A stretch of 64,000 bases of DNA from Myoxocephalus aenaeus (GCA_038501785.1 JBAMJR010000086.1:1-64000), one strand, 5' to 3'; positions 37,193 through 49,470 are shown, counted from the first letter of the stretch. The notes: generated by a model from the letters alone, not told the origin. Numbers and translations are program-made.

Positions 37193-37230
37193 AGAAGAAG
37201 AAGAAGAAGAAGAAGAAGAAGCAGAAGAAG
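37193..37230. repeat. (AAG)n trinucleotide repeat
   Basis: About a dozen AAG units with one GCAG interruption, inside the probable slc6a1 3' UTR. Confidence 0.85.
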
Positions 37231-38078
37231 AGGAACAGAGACGGCCTTAAGCCAATACACCAATTCCAACCAAGCCTATAGTCTGTTTACATGACTGGGC
37301 TCGAGTACAAAATACCACTTTGTATGCTAGCACAAAAAACCTGGACCAACTCTGTGTTTAAGTACAGTTATTATCATTTCCTTTACGTGTGATGATCAAT
37401 TATAGTTTGATCAATATGTATTCAGCAATACATATGTAGATGTGCAAGTGCAGGCCGGTAAGCAAAGTGGTCTGTTTTCTCTTTTTGTTTGTGTTGTCTT
37501 TGCTTTACTAGTGAAAAGCACAAAGCTTTAATTTCCCCCAGACTTTTGCCACGGCGTGTTAGGCACAATGCTAGTTTGCTTCTGCGGCAGCTACTGTGAA
37601 AAGGCATCTGGTTGAACAGAACATGTTTACTCTGAAAAGCAAAACAACTGAGCGAAAATGTGAAATGGCTACAGTTCATGTCCTGTGAATTTTGTATAAA
37701 GTTACTCTACCACAGTTTTCTCTGGAACTTTGTCGTAAAACTGTACTGTGTAAAACATGTAACTGTGGATGTCTGTAATACATTGGAAGTTATTGTCTAA
37801 ATGTTGAAAAAATGGAGTTGCTGTTTTCTGCAATAATATTTTGATCACAGAAGCTAAAGCACATATCTTACAGAAATATACGAAATGACGATGACAATGA
37901 AGATACTGACGATTATATTAAAAATAGAAACTATGTCTAGTAAAACAATATTGTTTTGTATATTTTTAACTGTCTCACTGCCTAATGTAAAACATAATAT
38001 AAACATGATATGTATCTAAATGGTGTCACATGATAAAGCACGATTGTTATGTTATACAAAGAGAAAAAAGGATGAAAA

Positions 38079-38084
38079 AATAAA
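38079..38084 (+). terminator. Candidate poly(A) signal of slc6a1
   Basis: AATAAA on the plus strand, about 1.9 kb beyond the slc6a1 stop codon, in AAAAAATAAAGAATTATAG. I did not scan exhaustively for closer variant hexamers. Confidence 0.4.
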
Positions 38085-38683
38085 GAATTATAGAAAATAT
38101 AAATACAATACATGCCTGGCATATGTCCCTTATAGCATGTGTGTTTAGCGGCCCTGCGCTTCTCCGCCATTATCGGGGGAAATTAGGTCAACCCGTCCCT
38201 TCAAAGGATGTATGCGGCGCTGAATCCTCCCTCCTCTTCTTCCTCATGAACCCCCGACGCTGCCCGTGGAGTATTTCTCCAAAATGTGAGACCAATAAAA
38301 TGTACAAGCAGGGGATTAAGTGGAAGAAAAGAAAAGAAAAGAAAAGAGAGCTGGATTCATTTGCTGTGCCGTTCGAATGAGGCCAGGTGAGACGTGTGAA
38401 ATTAAACAAAAAGCCTCTCTTTTCAGGTTGAAGATGACACCCGAGCTTCGCTCTATACCACGGCGGCGGCGGCGGCGGCAGGGGGGGAATCGAACCGTTA
38501 CAGTGAAATGAAAACGCCAAAAAAAGAGAGAGGAAGCCCTCTTGCTTGTGGTTTACCGAGTGTCAGAAAACACAAGCTGATAGATAGAGAGGCCTCGGCA
38601 AGAAAAACATCACCAGGGAGCAGCTCCTGCCCCGGGGGCCCCATCTCCCCAACCTCTTATGGCTCTGTGTGTATAAATGTGTG

Positions 38684-38687
<4 letters not shown>

Positions 38688-38745
<58 letters not shown>
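38688..38745. repeat. (TG)n microsatellite
   Basis: About 29 TG units. A second TG array of similar length lies 150 bp to the right. Confidence 0.94.
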
Positions 38746-38746
<1 letters not shown>

Positions 38747-38893
38747 ATCTTCTCCCCCCACCTCCTGCAGTTGCTGCTTCCATTAGCTTCCAGTGTGATA
38801 AAAGAGACGGCACCAGCTGACACCACCACAATGACCCGCCGCGGATAAAAGAATGAGATGTCCCCTCTAGTAGCTCGTGGCAAACTGTGTGCG

Positions 38894-38895
<2 letters not shown>

Positions 38896-38947
<52 letters not shown>
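38896..38947. repeat. (TG)n microsatellite
   Basis: About 26 TG units in the same orientation as the array at 38688, so slippage or unequal exchange between the two is possible. Confidence 0.94.
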
Positions 38948-38950
<3 letters not shown>

Positions 38951-39348
38951 GCGAGAAAGAGAGGTTAGGGACAGAAAGCCGTGTGTTTGAGTGGACTGGT
39001 GGTCTGAATGATGCCCCTATAACGGCAGCTCAAATAAAGCAGCCCCTGATGGATGGCCCACTATAGCCGCCTTTATTCCCAGTCGTGTGATTTCGCATCA
39101 TTACCTATGAAAACCAGTCACAAACCCGAGACAACGCAACCTGATGTCTTACATCCACGAGAGCCATGGATCATCGTTTTTTTCGGCAGGGGAGGACAGG
39201 GAGGAGGAAGCTCCCGATTAGTCGGGAGCAATCTGGCAGAACACAATTATTCTTGTAGTGCCGGCAAATTCCTGCAGCTTGATGGATTGAACTTCTTTTC
39301 ACATTTTTATTACCAATATGTTTTAATGCACAAAAGGAGGAAAAGGTT

Positions 39349-39352
<4 letters not shown>

Positions 39353-39397
<45 letters not shown>
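39353..39397. repeat. (TC)n microsatellite
   Basis: About 22 perfect TC units. Confidence 0.94.
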
Positions 39398-39400
<3 letters not shown>

Positions 39401-42006
39401 ATTTAGTTCGTGCAGATAGTCAACCAATGACGTCTTTCTGTTACTGTACAGCTGACCCTGGGTCACAAATATCCCATAATGACCCAGCGATTGAAGATGG
39501 CGGCCAACTTGGTGCTGACGTCCAAATCAGTCTTACTGTTTTTAGTTTTTGTCATTCGGTTCCCATTTCGTCAGCCCATGTTCATCAGCCAGTTTCCTAT
39601 TTTTTTTCCACCTTAATGGGCAAATAAAGGGAACCCCTCCCAAACTCATTTTCATTTCCTGTCTCGCGATGAGAGGCCCGCCGATTCCATAACTGTGATT
39701 AAGGGGTGTATAAATAAACGTGACCTCGTAAACTGACACTGTAAATTAGGTGTGTACACGTATCAGCGCCGTGCACACTAATTGATATAGATAGCACTAA
39801 TTAATGTGACACTATTTTTTTTTTCTCCCTTCCCCGTGCAGACTCTCTGGGCTTATCAGCTCCATTTTGTGGCCAGATCTGAGCGAGGAGGACATTGTTT
39901 GGTGTTTAGCATTTCTTGGCACTCTATGTCGCGAGCCTATTTTTAAAGTTTAAAAAAAAAAAAAGTGCCCGCAGTGTGGCCGCGAGAGAGGACACTGAAG
40001 AAGCAAACTGGTGATCCATGATGCTTTTATGAAAGGATGACAGAACGCTACAGCTTATACCAACTCACACGGGCTGCACTGATTAATCCTCACAGCCCAC
40101 TTAGAGCAAGGAGAAACTAATTCTGCTGTGAAGATGAAGCGGCTGATAATTATGTTTATACTTTCTCTGTTTTTAACCCCCGGTGCCAAAAGGATTTTCT
40201 TAAATCGCGACGCCCTTATTGGGTTTATGTCGTCGTGGGTCACCGAACCTGCATATTTTTGATGTGGATTTCGTGTGATCATTTGTGACATTTTCTTTCC
40301 TCTGATGCATTCGGTTTGGCCCAGACTTCAGTCTGAGGTACGCTCACCCGAGAATTCAAAGCAAATACATTAATGAATAACTAATCTTTGCAGATGCATG
40401 AATCTACATATCAATGTAATCAGAGGATGTTGTGTGCATGGCTATTTCCAGCAGAGGGGCTGAGAGGATGTCAAGCATGCAAAGCCTCTCTGCATATATG
40501 CTAATTGGGCTCCATTTTCCAGTCTGAATGTGAACCTTGCCGAGATGAACTTGTTTACCAGTTCACTTTGTTATTTTTTTTTTTTTTAAAGGTGTCTCTT
40601 CTTTGCACACAAACTGCACACCGCTGCCTGCATATCAAGCGTGTGCCAGTTGAGGCTGAGATCTGAGATTATAGCGGGTGCACTCTGGGACACGTGAAAA
40701 GCGTGGATTCCCAACGATTATGCCGTTTGATAGTGTGCTCCCGTGACACAGCAAATATTGCGGTTATTTCAGGCGGGCGAAGCCGGAGCATACGATTTCT
40801 GTACAGATGCAAAATGTCAAGACTGTGACAAAGAGGTTGCCCTGTCACAAATCATAAGGGCTTATCACACTGGGCTGAATGGGAATATTTGGTGTTTGGA
40901 TTAACAAATCCCCCCCGCTTTTTGGGGGAAATTATACAGACCCTTCAAAAAGGACTTCAATTTCCATGACATTGCCCCTCCCCCACCTTTCCTCTTTTGG
41001 CAGCTCTTAAACCTGCAGTATCATGCGGAGAAGCCGGTACCTGTCGGTCTCATGCAAACATCTTTACTGTCTGAATTTCTCTCCTGTATCTATGTTCATG
41101 CAACGGTGCAAGTTGTATAATCCAAAAAGAGAATCGCATTTTCAATCGAGGCATATTGCGACAGCAACAAAAAAGAAGAAAGAAATCCCAACTGTGATTC
41201 ATTTGAATCTCTGTGAGAGTGAATTTAATGTCACAATTTGAGCTAATCAGTAGGCCGTCCCCCTGCTACTTCCAGTTCGCCGCGGCACTTCTTGTCTTTT
41301 GTCGCAGCTTATAACGTCTCCCCAATGTGCCAGAGGCTTATGGGGGAGTCATTGTAGATTACTGCCTGGGTCAAACACTGAATGCAAATCAGGAGCGAGG
41401 AACAAGCCAAGTGAAACAGTGGGAAATAGAATGAGGGTGCAGGAAATATCTCAAAGAAACTGCAATATCTTTCGTACTCTATACATTTTTCATGCACTCC
41501 AAATGCCAAGTGGTGTACAGAAGCGTAGATTTAAATATAATGGAGAAGAAGAAAAAAGGATCTGAACCGGTGCATTCTAATATTAATCGACTACTTTCAG
41601 GACTGAATAGTTGATGGCGAAGGGGGGAGAAATTCCACATGGTGAGCAAGACATGTTCCTCTGCGTGGATGTCACGCACAGCGGGCGCTCTGCATGATCT
41701 TGTGCCCTGATGTGGAGATAGTGGGAGGAAGGGCCGGCGCTCCAGCGAAGCTCCTCTAATGGCTTCCTCCTGGATTCCCTGCCCAAAGGGTTTCAGGGGC
41801 CCTGGGTCCTCTTTAGGCGGTGGGACCGGCAAAATGAAAAACTCTGCCGACATCAAATGGGGTTATTTGTTTTTCCTCCGTGCACGTGCACAAAAACGAC
41901 TCTGCCTCCCGCTGAATGTCATTATTCTGCACCTCTGTGTGTTCACAGTGTGTGCAAATGGTGCGGCAGGTTCGGTTGCACGCAGGTACATAATATTCCA
42001 GCGTAC

Positions 42007-42048
42007 AGTTTGCAGTTTGCATTTACTAGTTTGCAGTTTGCATTTACT
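42007..42048. repeat. Exact 21-bp tandem duplication
   Basis: Two identical adjacent 21-base units, each containing GTTTGCAGTTTGCATTTACT. Each unit itself holds GTTTGCA twice, so the duplicated motif appears four times. The GTTTGCAT word is one base from the POU octamer ATTTGCAT; any function is speculation. Confidence 0.85.
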
Positions 42049-42787
42049 GTAATGCTCCCCCGTTAAGTGTGCAGACGTGACCGGACAGCTGCTCCCGGCG
42101 CAGCTTCAGAACCTGCATGCTAAACAGGTTCTGTCAGGTTACACCAGCGCACGCTTAACACCTCACTCCTCGGGACGCCGGCTGCGTCCGCTCGGTTTAA
42201 TGCAGCCGCGAGGTTGGAAGGCGAAGAGTTCACGACCCCAACCCCGATGCGGTTTATCGGGTTTATTTAGAATAATCGGAATCGGGGTGAAATGAAGCAG
42301 GCAAACGCTCCTGAATCCCAGAGTTGTGATCTCGAGTCACGAGAGTCGCAGTCTCCCCCGTCTGTCTGTCTGTGTGTTTGTGTGCAAACAGATGCTGATT
42401 TGATTATTTTTGGCACTTCGTTGTATGCAAATGTAACCAAGTGACCTCCACACGTGCTCTGCATGCGTTATCCCTCCTGTTGCCTGGCGGTTTCACTCAT
42501 GCGGTTACGCCCTCGACTGCACATTATGACTGAGCAGAATAAGACACAGATATTTTAGCCGACCCACATACATAAATACCCCCCATTACCAACCGAAAAC
42601 TGAGGAAAAAACACACACACGAGACGCGTACAGTGCTGCGCTCTGGGAGACATTTTTGAAGGCCTGTTAAGATGTAGTTTACTGTTTCTGACACACAGAA
42701 AAACACACGGGGAAACTTTTATAGAAGCACTGTCGTATGCAAACAAGCTCATTCATTCCTCTGTCTGTCTCACTGGCTTCCTTTAAC

Positions 42788-42818
<31 letters not shown>

Positions 42819-44368
42819 GATGATTAAGAGGTCCGAGGGCCTTCGGGCCGCGCTTGGACTCGGGCGCTGCAGTGAATCATAGCTATGATGTGGTGCATGC
42901 TTTCTATTCTGATCTGTCAGAGAGGTTTGGGAACTGTGCTCACTGATGAGTGAGCCGGACCGGGCAGGGCCACAGCGGCCGGCCTGGTCTGTCCTTCCTC
43001 CTCCTCCTCTTCCTCGGGCCCCTCAGCTCCGCTCACCCCGTCCCTCCCCTGACCCCAAACAGTGACAGGTAAGACGCCCAGGCTGAGGGACACTGCAGGG
43101 GTCACTGAGGTCAAGAAAGAGACAAAATGTGGTGTCGACGCACGAAGACACACATGGAGCAACTTCTATCCAGCAGCTCATTGGACACATAATAAATAGG
43201 AGGCATGTTAATATTTCATATTCAATGATTGCCAATTTACATCATATTTACTTATTCAGTGTTCATGTACTTCATTTTGAATTATATTACATCCTGTCTT
43301 GTTTTGTTTTTTTGTGCACTTACAGAAGGCATAGCATCTGTATAATAATTTTAAGATACTTAAATCAAATCAGTGTGAGAGAATTACGTTTTACACGCAC
43401 GTCCTCAATGTACCAATTAGAAGACAGATCTAATGCACTTTAAGGGTTGAAGATTTTTTTTTTTTGGGGTTGAGAACCAAAAAAAACTGTTTTATATGTG
43501 CTTATATATTGTCACCAATCCGTCAACTACACACTATTATGCTTCTTATATTGCCTCTAGAGCTAAAGAGCAGCGTCTTGAGGTTTCCCAATTTGTTTCA
43601 TGACAACCGGTTGATTTAAAAAAAAAATATTTACATAAATCTCATTTATCCATGAGATAGATTGGACGTAGAGAAGTTTTAGTTGGAGCAATTTTATCCA
43701 ACATACAAGGAGATATCGTAAAAAAATTAAAAAAACTTTTTGCAAAATTCGATAATTCGGGATTGTCTGCTCGACAATCGGTTTTCACGGTCGTCTGTGT
43801 AACACTTTTAACATTCCTGTAGTTTTTTTTGTCGTGCATTTCGCTCGCCTCCAGAGTTATGACTAACTTCAACTGGAGGAGTTTTGCCTTTTTAAAACAT
43901 GAATCACGCTGATGTTAATGAGGTATTGTTACTTACTCAACACATTAGGACAAACAGCACAACACCACAACCTTGTCACAGCAAAGGTGCATTAGATGAA
44001 TAAAGCTTTGCATTCTTCTACTTTTAAATACCTCGAAGAAATTAAACGGCTGCCCTTTTTACTTTAATATTTCATCACGTCTCCATATATACAGGACTGT
44101 CTCAGAAAATTAGAATATTGTGATAAAGTTCTTTATTTTCTGTAATGCAATTAAAAAAACAAAAATGTCATGCATTCTGGATTCATTACAAATCAACTGA
44201 AATATTGCAAGCCTTTTATTCTATTAATATCGCTGATTATGGCTTACAGCTTAAGAAAACTCAAATATCCTATCTCTAAATATTAGAATATTTCCTCAGA
44301 CCAAGTAAAAAAAAAAGATTGATAACAGCAAAACAAAATCAAACATTAGAAAATGTCCATTAATGCAC

Positions 44369-44743
44369 TCAGTACTTGGTTGGGAATCCGTTTGCACGGA
44401 TTACAGCATCAATGCGGCGTGGCATGGAGGCAATCAGCCTGTGGCATTGCTGAGGTGTTATGGATGCCCAGGATGCTTCAATAGCGGCCTTTAGCTCATT
44501 TGCATTGTTGGGTCTGGTGTCTTTCAGCTTCCTCTTCACAATACCCCACAAATTCTCAATGGGGTTCAGGTCAGGGGAATTGGCAGGCCAATCGAGGACA
44601 GTAATGCCATGGGCAGTACACCAGTTACTGGTGGTTCTGGCACTGTGGGCAGGTGCCAGATCATGCTGGAAAATGAAATCCTCATCTCCATAGAGCTTTT
44701 CAGCAGACGGAAGCATGTAGTGCTCTAAAATCTCTTGGTACAC
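44369..44743 (-). pseudogene. Tc1-like transposase C-terminal fragment, left arm
   Basis: An uninterrupted frame from MYQEILEHYML to a stop after GFPTKY. It contains FQHDLAPAHSA (second catalytic Asp), the GITVLDWPANSPDLNPIENL block (catalytic Glu) and the RRIDAVIRA tail typical of Tc1 transposases. About 124 residues remain of a protein usually near 340. The N-terminal helix-turn-helix part is absent, so no transposition activity is expected from it alone. It is the mirror image of the right-arm frame with only a few differences. Confidence 0.85.
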
Positions 44744-44755
44744 AGCTGCATTTAC

Positions 44756-44945
44756 TGCCGTATTCCCATGGTCAAGCCACTTCTGAACTCAAGACAACGG
44801 AAGAAGCGTCTGACTTGGGCTATGGAAAAGAAGCACCGGACAGTTGCAGAGTGGTCCAAAGTCCTCTTCAAATGAAATACAATACAAGGCTCCAGAGTCT
44901 GGAGAAAGGCAGGAGAGGATCAGAAAGTCCAAGTGTGCTTGAAAT
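44756..44945 (+). pseudogene. Tc1-like transposase middle-region remnant in the palindrome centre
   Basis: Plus-strand translation gives KRLTWAMEKKHRTVAEWSK at about 44798-44860 and, after a gap, RVWRKAGE with a CLKS-like motif at about 44889-44945. Both are recognisable Tc1 transposase segments that lie before and after the first catalytic Asp. The Asp segment (normally just after the KVLF step) is deleted, with an in-frame stop in its place. Its outer parts overlap the inner ends of the inverted arms. Confidence 0.6.
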
Positions 44946-45024
44946 CCATAGCCCACAGTCAGGACGCTTCTTCGTTGTCCTTGAGTTCAGAGTGGCTTGG
45001 ACCACTGGGAATACGGCAGAGTAA

Positions 45025-45408
45025 ATGCAGCTGTGTACCATGAGATTTTCAGAGCACTACATGCTTCCGTCTGCTGAAAAGCTCTATGGAGATGAGGATT
45101 TCATTTTCCAGCATGATCTGGCACCTGCCCACAGTGCCAGAACCACCAGTAACTGGTGTACTGCCCATGGCATTACTGTCCTCGATTGGCCTGCCAATTC
45201 CCCTGACCTGAACCCCATAGAGAATTTGTGGGGTATTGTGAAGAGGAAGCTGAAAGACACCAGACCCAACAATGCAAATGAGCTAAAGGCCGCTATTGAA
45301 GCATCCTGGGCATCCATAACACCTCAGCAATGCCACAGGCTGATTGCCTCCATGCCACGCCGCATTGATGCTGTAATCCGTGCAAAAGGATTCCCAACCA
45401 AGTACTGA
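45025..45408 (+). pseudogene. Tc1-like transposase C-terminal fragment, right arm
   Basis: Mirror copy of the left-arm frame: same second Asp and Glu with 34-residue spacing, same RRIDAVIRA tail, stop after GFPTKY. Upstream in another frame AAVYHEI can be read, showing a small frameshift at the entry to this arm. It differs from the left copy at only a few residues (for example AKGF against ANGF near the end). Not a host gene. Confidence 0.85.
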
Positions 45409-46612
45409 ATGCATTAATGGACATTTTCTAATGTTTGATTTTGTTTTGCTGTTATCAATCTTTTTTTTTTACTTGGTCTGAGGAAATATTCTAATATTTA
45501 GAGATAGGATATTGAGTTTTCTTAAGCTGTAAGCCATAATCAGCAATATTAATAGAATAAAAGGCTTGCAATATTTCAGTTGATTTGTAATGAATCCAGA
45601 ATGCATGACATTTTTGTTTTTTTAATTGCATTACAGAAAATAAAGAACTTTATCACAATATTCTAATTTTCTGAGACAGTCCTGTATATATACGATGTCT
45701 AAATCTTGGATTAAATGATCTACACTCCCCAGACGAGAGCTTGGAAGTCTCCGATAGGTCCGGCGGTACGAAGAGAGGCAAAGCGTTGCTGCTGGAGTGA
45801 ACTTCCTGTGGTCTGTCAAACACATCCCCTGGCACTGGCCTAATGTGGCGTGTGACACGTCACACCCTATCACTCCCGCCTATTCCAGATGACCAGCCGC
45901 TTACGTATGCCGCGTGCACCGCTGGATCCCGAACCAGACACTGTCAGGTGTGATAACGGTCGGAGCGCCGAAACCCGCTCTGAAGCCTTGCCCTCTCCCG
46001 TTCCCCCGCGATTCATTTTGACGCCGCGGCTCTCGGTCTGCTCTGCACCACTGCAAAGCTGTGTGCCCTAAAGATGCTTTTTTTTATTTTTTTATTCCTG
46101 GTTCACCTGCACATTCACCCCCACCGCCCCCCCCACCCCAAGCTGAGGGCCAGAGATAACCCCGCCGCTCGGCTCCCTTGGACCAGCGAACCGCTCTCCA
46201 TCGCTGCTTTTTTTTTTTAAACAGAGATAAGGAGTGCTGCTGATCCCAGCTCTTTGGAGGGAATGAAATACGTGTATGTCAGCTGGATTTCCACTGCGGG
46301 GCTCCTTAGACATGTCATACATGTAACCTACATGCACGACATTTAAACCGTCATCCCATTAGATCGTCGCGCGCCACTGTAACGACGAGCTAAACTAGTT
46401 TCTCCTCCCTTCGGAGGAACTGTTGTTCTCTTTTTTTTTTTTGTTCCTTCTTTTTAATTCTTTATCTCGTCATTGTTGCCCCGTCGACCCAAATGCGCAG
46501 CCTATTTGGCATCGGAGGTAAATGTTCCCCCAGCACACACAAACTCATTATTGCAATCCTCACGACGCCGCGGACAGGCTCGGCCTCTTTGACAGCGTTT
46601 GATGCTCTCTTG

Positions 46613-46645
<33 letters not shown>

Positions 46646-46900
46646 TGTGTCACCATTTCTTCCACTCGATGGAGAGAGGGTTTTGTTCTTTTGCTTTTTC
46701 TGTTAATTGAATTTCCATTCAAGGCCATACCTGCTCTGTGTGAGCGCGTGCGGTGGAGCATTTAGTCGGGCCGCTGTGTGCTTTGGAACAGAGGCGATCG
46801 TTCCGCTCGGAAACTCACGGAAGAATCTGCAAAATAGAGTAGAAACCACAATTTGCACAATAATGATTTCACCCTAATTGCATCATTTCTTCTTTTTTTT

Positions 46901-46948
46901 GGGGAGGATGGGGGGGGGGGGGGGGGGGTGGGGGGGGGGGGAGGGGGG
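46901..46948. repeat. G-rich tract
   Basis: Nearly pure G on the plus strand, broken by single A or T bases (runs of about 19, 12 and 6). It meets the simple G-quadruplex pattern of four or more G runs. Confidence 0.9.
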
Positions 46949-47210
46949 ATGTTTTTCCAATTGTAAAAGAGGCCAGCCCCTGTGGATAAAAAAAAAAGCC
47001 AAAGCTACACAGAATTAAATTTATTGTGTCGCCTTTTTTATTCCTGTGAGGCAACTCGATTTCCTTTTATTAAAATCAATTAGATAAAGATGACGTCCCT
47101 GCTTTAGAAAACGAATGAAAAGCGCATTAAAAAAAAAAGATTTATATACTGAAGCATATCGTTTCATGTCTTGCCCATCTGTATTTTAGATTTGTTTTAA
47201 GTGAACCTCA

Positions 47211-47233
47211 TTCATTCATTCATTCATTCATTC
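47211..47233. repeat. (ATTC)n tetranucleotide repeat
   Basis: About six ATTC units. Confidence 0.9.
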
Positions 47234-47451
47234 CCCCTTTGCTCTGTTTGGTTTTCAGCATGAAGGGGAACGCTGAAGCAGATAATAATTCAGTCTACTG
47301 TACAAAGTCTGATAAAACAATGTGATGGTGGAAGAGAAGAAGAAGAAAAGGAAAAAAAAATCACCAAGGAGCACATTTTTTTCTTCTTTCTGTGCTGGAT
47401 TGTTCTCTTTGATCTGGAGTGCAGTGAAAGGAGGGCATTATGTAACGTCTT

Positions 47452-47482
<31 letters not shown>

Positions 47483-48069
47483 TGGCCGACTGTGTGACTG
47501 CCAACCACCACAGGGGGAGTGGTGGTGGTGCTGATGGTGGTGGTGGATGGTGGGGCGCTGTGGCAAAGGAGGGGGAGGGGAGGGCAGCAGACAGACAGAG
47601 GAGAGGAAAGCGACCGGGCCGTGGAAGACGGTAGTAGACGGACTTGTGAGGGGAAAACATCGCTGCTTATATTTGGTGTTTGGGTCACTTTCCTTATTAA
47701 GGCTGCTCAGCCACGCAGCTGTAACACGGGCCCTAACGAGACGTGCCACTTAGCGATGGTTTCAAACATGCATCTGCTGCTCCGTGCCCAAAACCCACCG
47801 ACTCGACAGCTCTTAAGAGAGGCCGTCTGAACACTCACCCGGGGTCCTGGTCTCGGGTCTCGGAGGAGGAACGTTCTCTGCAGCCAACAAGACGCAACCG
47901 CCCCGTCATTTGCGTGCCCTAATTGGAAGCGATTCATCTTCAAAATGGCAGCGCAGTCATGCTATTAAGCGGCAGATGGACCACCCCCCCGTCCTTTTAA
48001 ATCAAACATTTACAAATAAATCAATAATACATACAAGTGGGACACTGTATAAGCCAAACTGTATCGGTT

Positions 48070-48310
48070 GTGTCGAGGCGCCATACGGCCACCCGCGCGG
48101 GGAGGCCAAACGCGCGCGCGCGCAAAAGCAGGTCAGGGATGGGAGTCGAGGCGGGCGCGGAGACGTAGAGCGGGGGCCTCAAAAAGGAAGCATGCGTTAA
48201 TGAGAGCCCCGCCAAATCAATGTAACAACGCACGCCGCGGAGGGGAGGGGCGCGAGGAGGAGGCGGCGGCGGCGAGGGGGCGATCGGTAGAGTGTGGTCG
48301 TCGGTGGCGT
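48070..48310. promoter_or_regulatory. Orphan CpG-dense block
   Basis: Dense CpG including CGCGCGCGCGCGC, GGCGGGCGCGG and GGCGGCGGCGGCG, within otherwise CpG-poor spacer. No gene start is recognisable on either side. It may be an enhancer, a promoter of an unannotated transcript, or the relic promoter of a lost neighbour. Function is inferred from composition alone. Confidence 0.35.
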
Positions 48311-48579
48311 GCGGCTGAGGAAACATGACGTTGAGACGGCCCTGACAGGGTCTGTTTCTGTTCATGGCAAGACTGTTATCCAGAGTGACCGTGTTGTCTT
48401 CCCTTCCCTCCACAAAGGTTATGCCATTGCCAGCAGTCCACATGACACAATGGATGAGTCGCTGGAGTCGAGAGACGCCGGTCGGGTCAGCGTTGGAGTG
48501 CGTGGTGCCTGCCCGACCCTGCACTCGATCCATAACGCATCCAATAGTCATTTATGGGTAAATCAGCATTGAATCCCAA

Positions 48580-48582
<3 letters not shown>

Positions 48583-48613
<31 letters not shown>
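48583..48613. repeat. poly-C tract, about 31 bp
   Basis: Uninterrupted C run followed by ATACACACGCACATGCACAC. Confidence 0.92.
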
Positions 48614-49470
48614 ATACACACGCACATGCACACTTTGTTTACGACCTATAGTGAGGCTACGGCGGCGTTTTCTTCAGAAATGACGTGCTTGGTAATCGGG
48701 TGTGTTGGCTGTCAGCTCAGGGTGCATGATCTTGCCAGCATGACTCAAGTCTGCCCGTGAGCTGCTTCCTGTGCCTGTGCATCTACTCCAGTTTGCTTGT
48801 ATGATCTATTTTGGATTCTTTTGCCCAAGGATGTGTGTGTGTGCATCCTCGCAGCAGAGAGCCGCCGATATAAGAAAAAAGAAGCAAAAAGAAGAAGAGG
48901 ATGAGGAGGAGGAGGAGGGGAATAGATAATGTTCAAATAATCTACAGGCAATCATGCAAATTCCCCAGACGTTGTGCACTCGGGGATGCTGCAGCTATAG
49001 GGGGGTGCGGCCTCGCACAACAAATGTGGAATTATGCAAACGACAAAAAAGGACGAGATCTCTATCTGCGCCTTTGTAGAGGCTAACATGTGTGACACGG
49101 CGAGGGCCATTTGGCTCGTAGTAAATAAAAAAAATAAAAAATAAAATCATCACACATGTATATCCAATGGGATGAATTATAACTCAACCGTGTTCAACAC
49201 GTGTGCGTCTTGACCGCGTCTGAAGGCGAGCAGAGAGCATCCCGGTCCCTCCGTCGCCCGGCCGCACAGATGTGTCACGCTCCTCGTGGCCCCTCGATAC
49301 ACCGAGAGGGGCCAAGTCCAATTTTAGCGTGACCCCCGATGTGTCGTGTCGATTTAGACGCCGGTTCCTCCACGTCGGCCTGATATTCGCGTGCGTGCGT
49401 TTTGTGTATCTGCGATTGTTGTTTGTTTGTTGTTGCTTTTTGGGGTTGGGGGGGGGGGGTTTATGCACGC

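Larger units (their letters stand above)
36192..38110 (+). other. Probable 3' UTR of slc6a1
   Basis: AT-rich, without conserved exons or recognised transposons, running from the stop codon to an AATAAA. It contains an AAG-rich tract near 37020-37230 and several long A runs. A long 3' UTR is usual for GAT-1 mRNAs. The extent is inferred from the poly(A) signal only. Confidence 0.45.
38111..44087. other. Spacer downstream of slc6a1, no gene recognised
   Basis: About 6 kb without a conserved exon. It holds two long GT arrays, a CT array, an AC array at about 42787-42815 and an exact 21-bp tandem duplication at 42007-42048. In human the histamine receptor gene HRH1 (single coding exon, 7TM) would follow SLC6A1; no long open frame of that kind exists here on either strand. 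Confidence 0.55.
44090..45686. mobile_element. Palindromic Tc1/mariner (DD34E) derivative
   Basis: A 1.6 kb element bounded by inverted ACAGGACTGTCTCAGAAA ends and flanked by TATA-rich DNA consistent with TA target sites. The left arm (about 44090-44825) and right arm (about 44945-45686) are near-identical inverted copies of the 3' half of a Tc1 element. Each ends in a reading frame of about 125 codons. Between the arms lie about 120 bp of transposase middle sequence. Both frames keep the second Asp (QHDLAP) and the Glu (NPIENLWG) of the catalytic triad, 34 residues apart. The paired-like DNA-binding domain and the first Asp are missing, so it is non-autonomous; the ends look intact and could be moved in trans. 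Confidence 0.85.

Noticed and set aside
44460..45317. Pair of identical 77-codon antisense frames in the Tc1 arms
   Set aside because: Each lies opposite the transposase fragment in the same arm and is kept open only by the palindrome's sequence identity.
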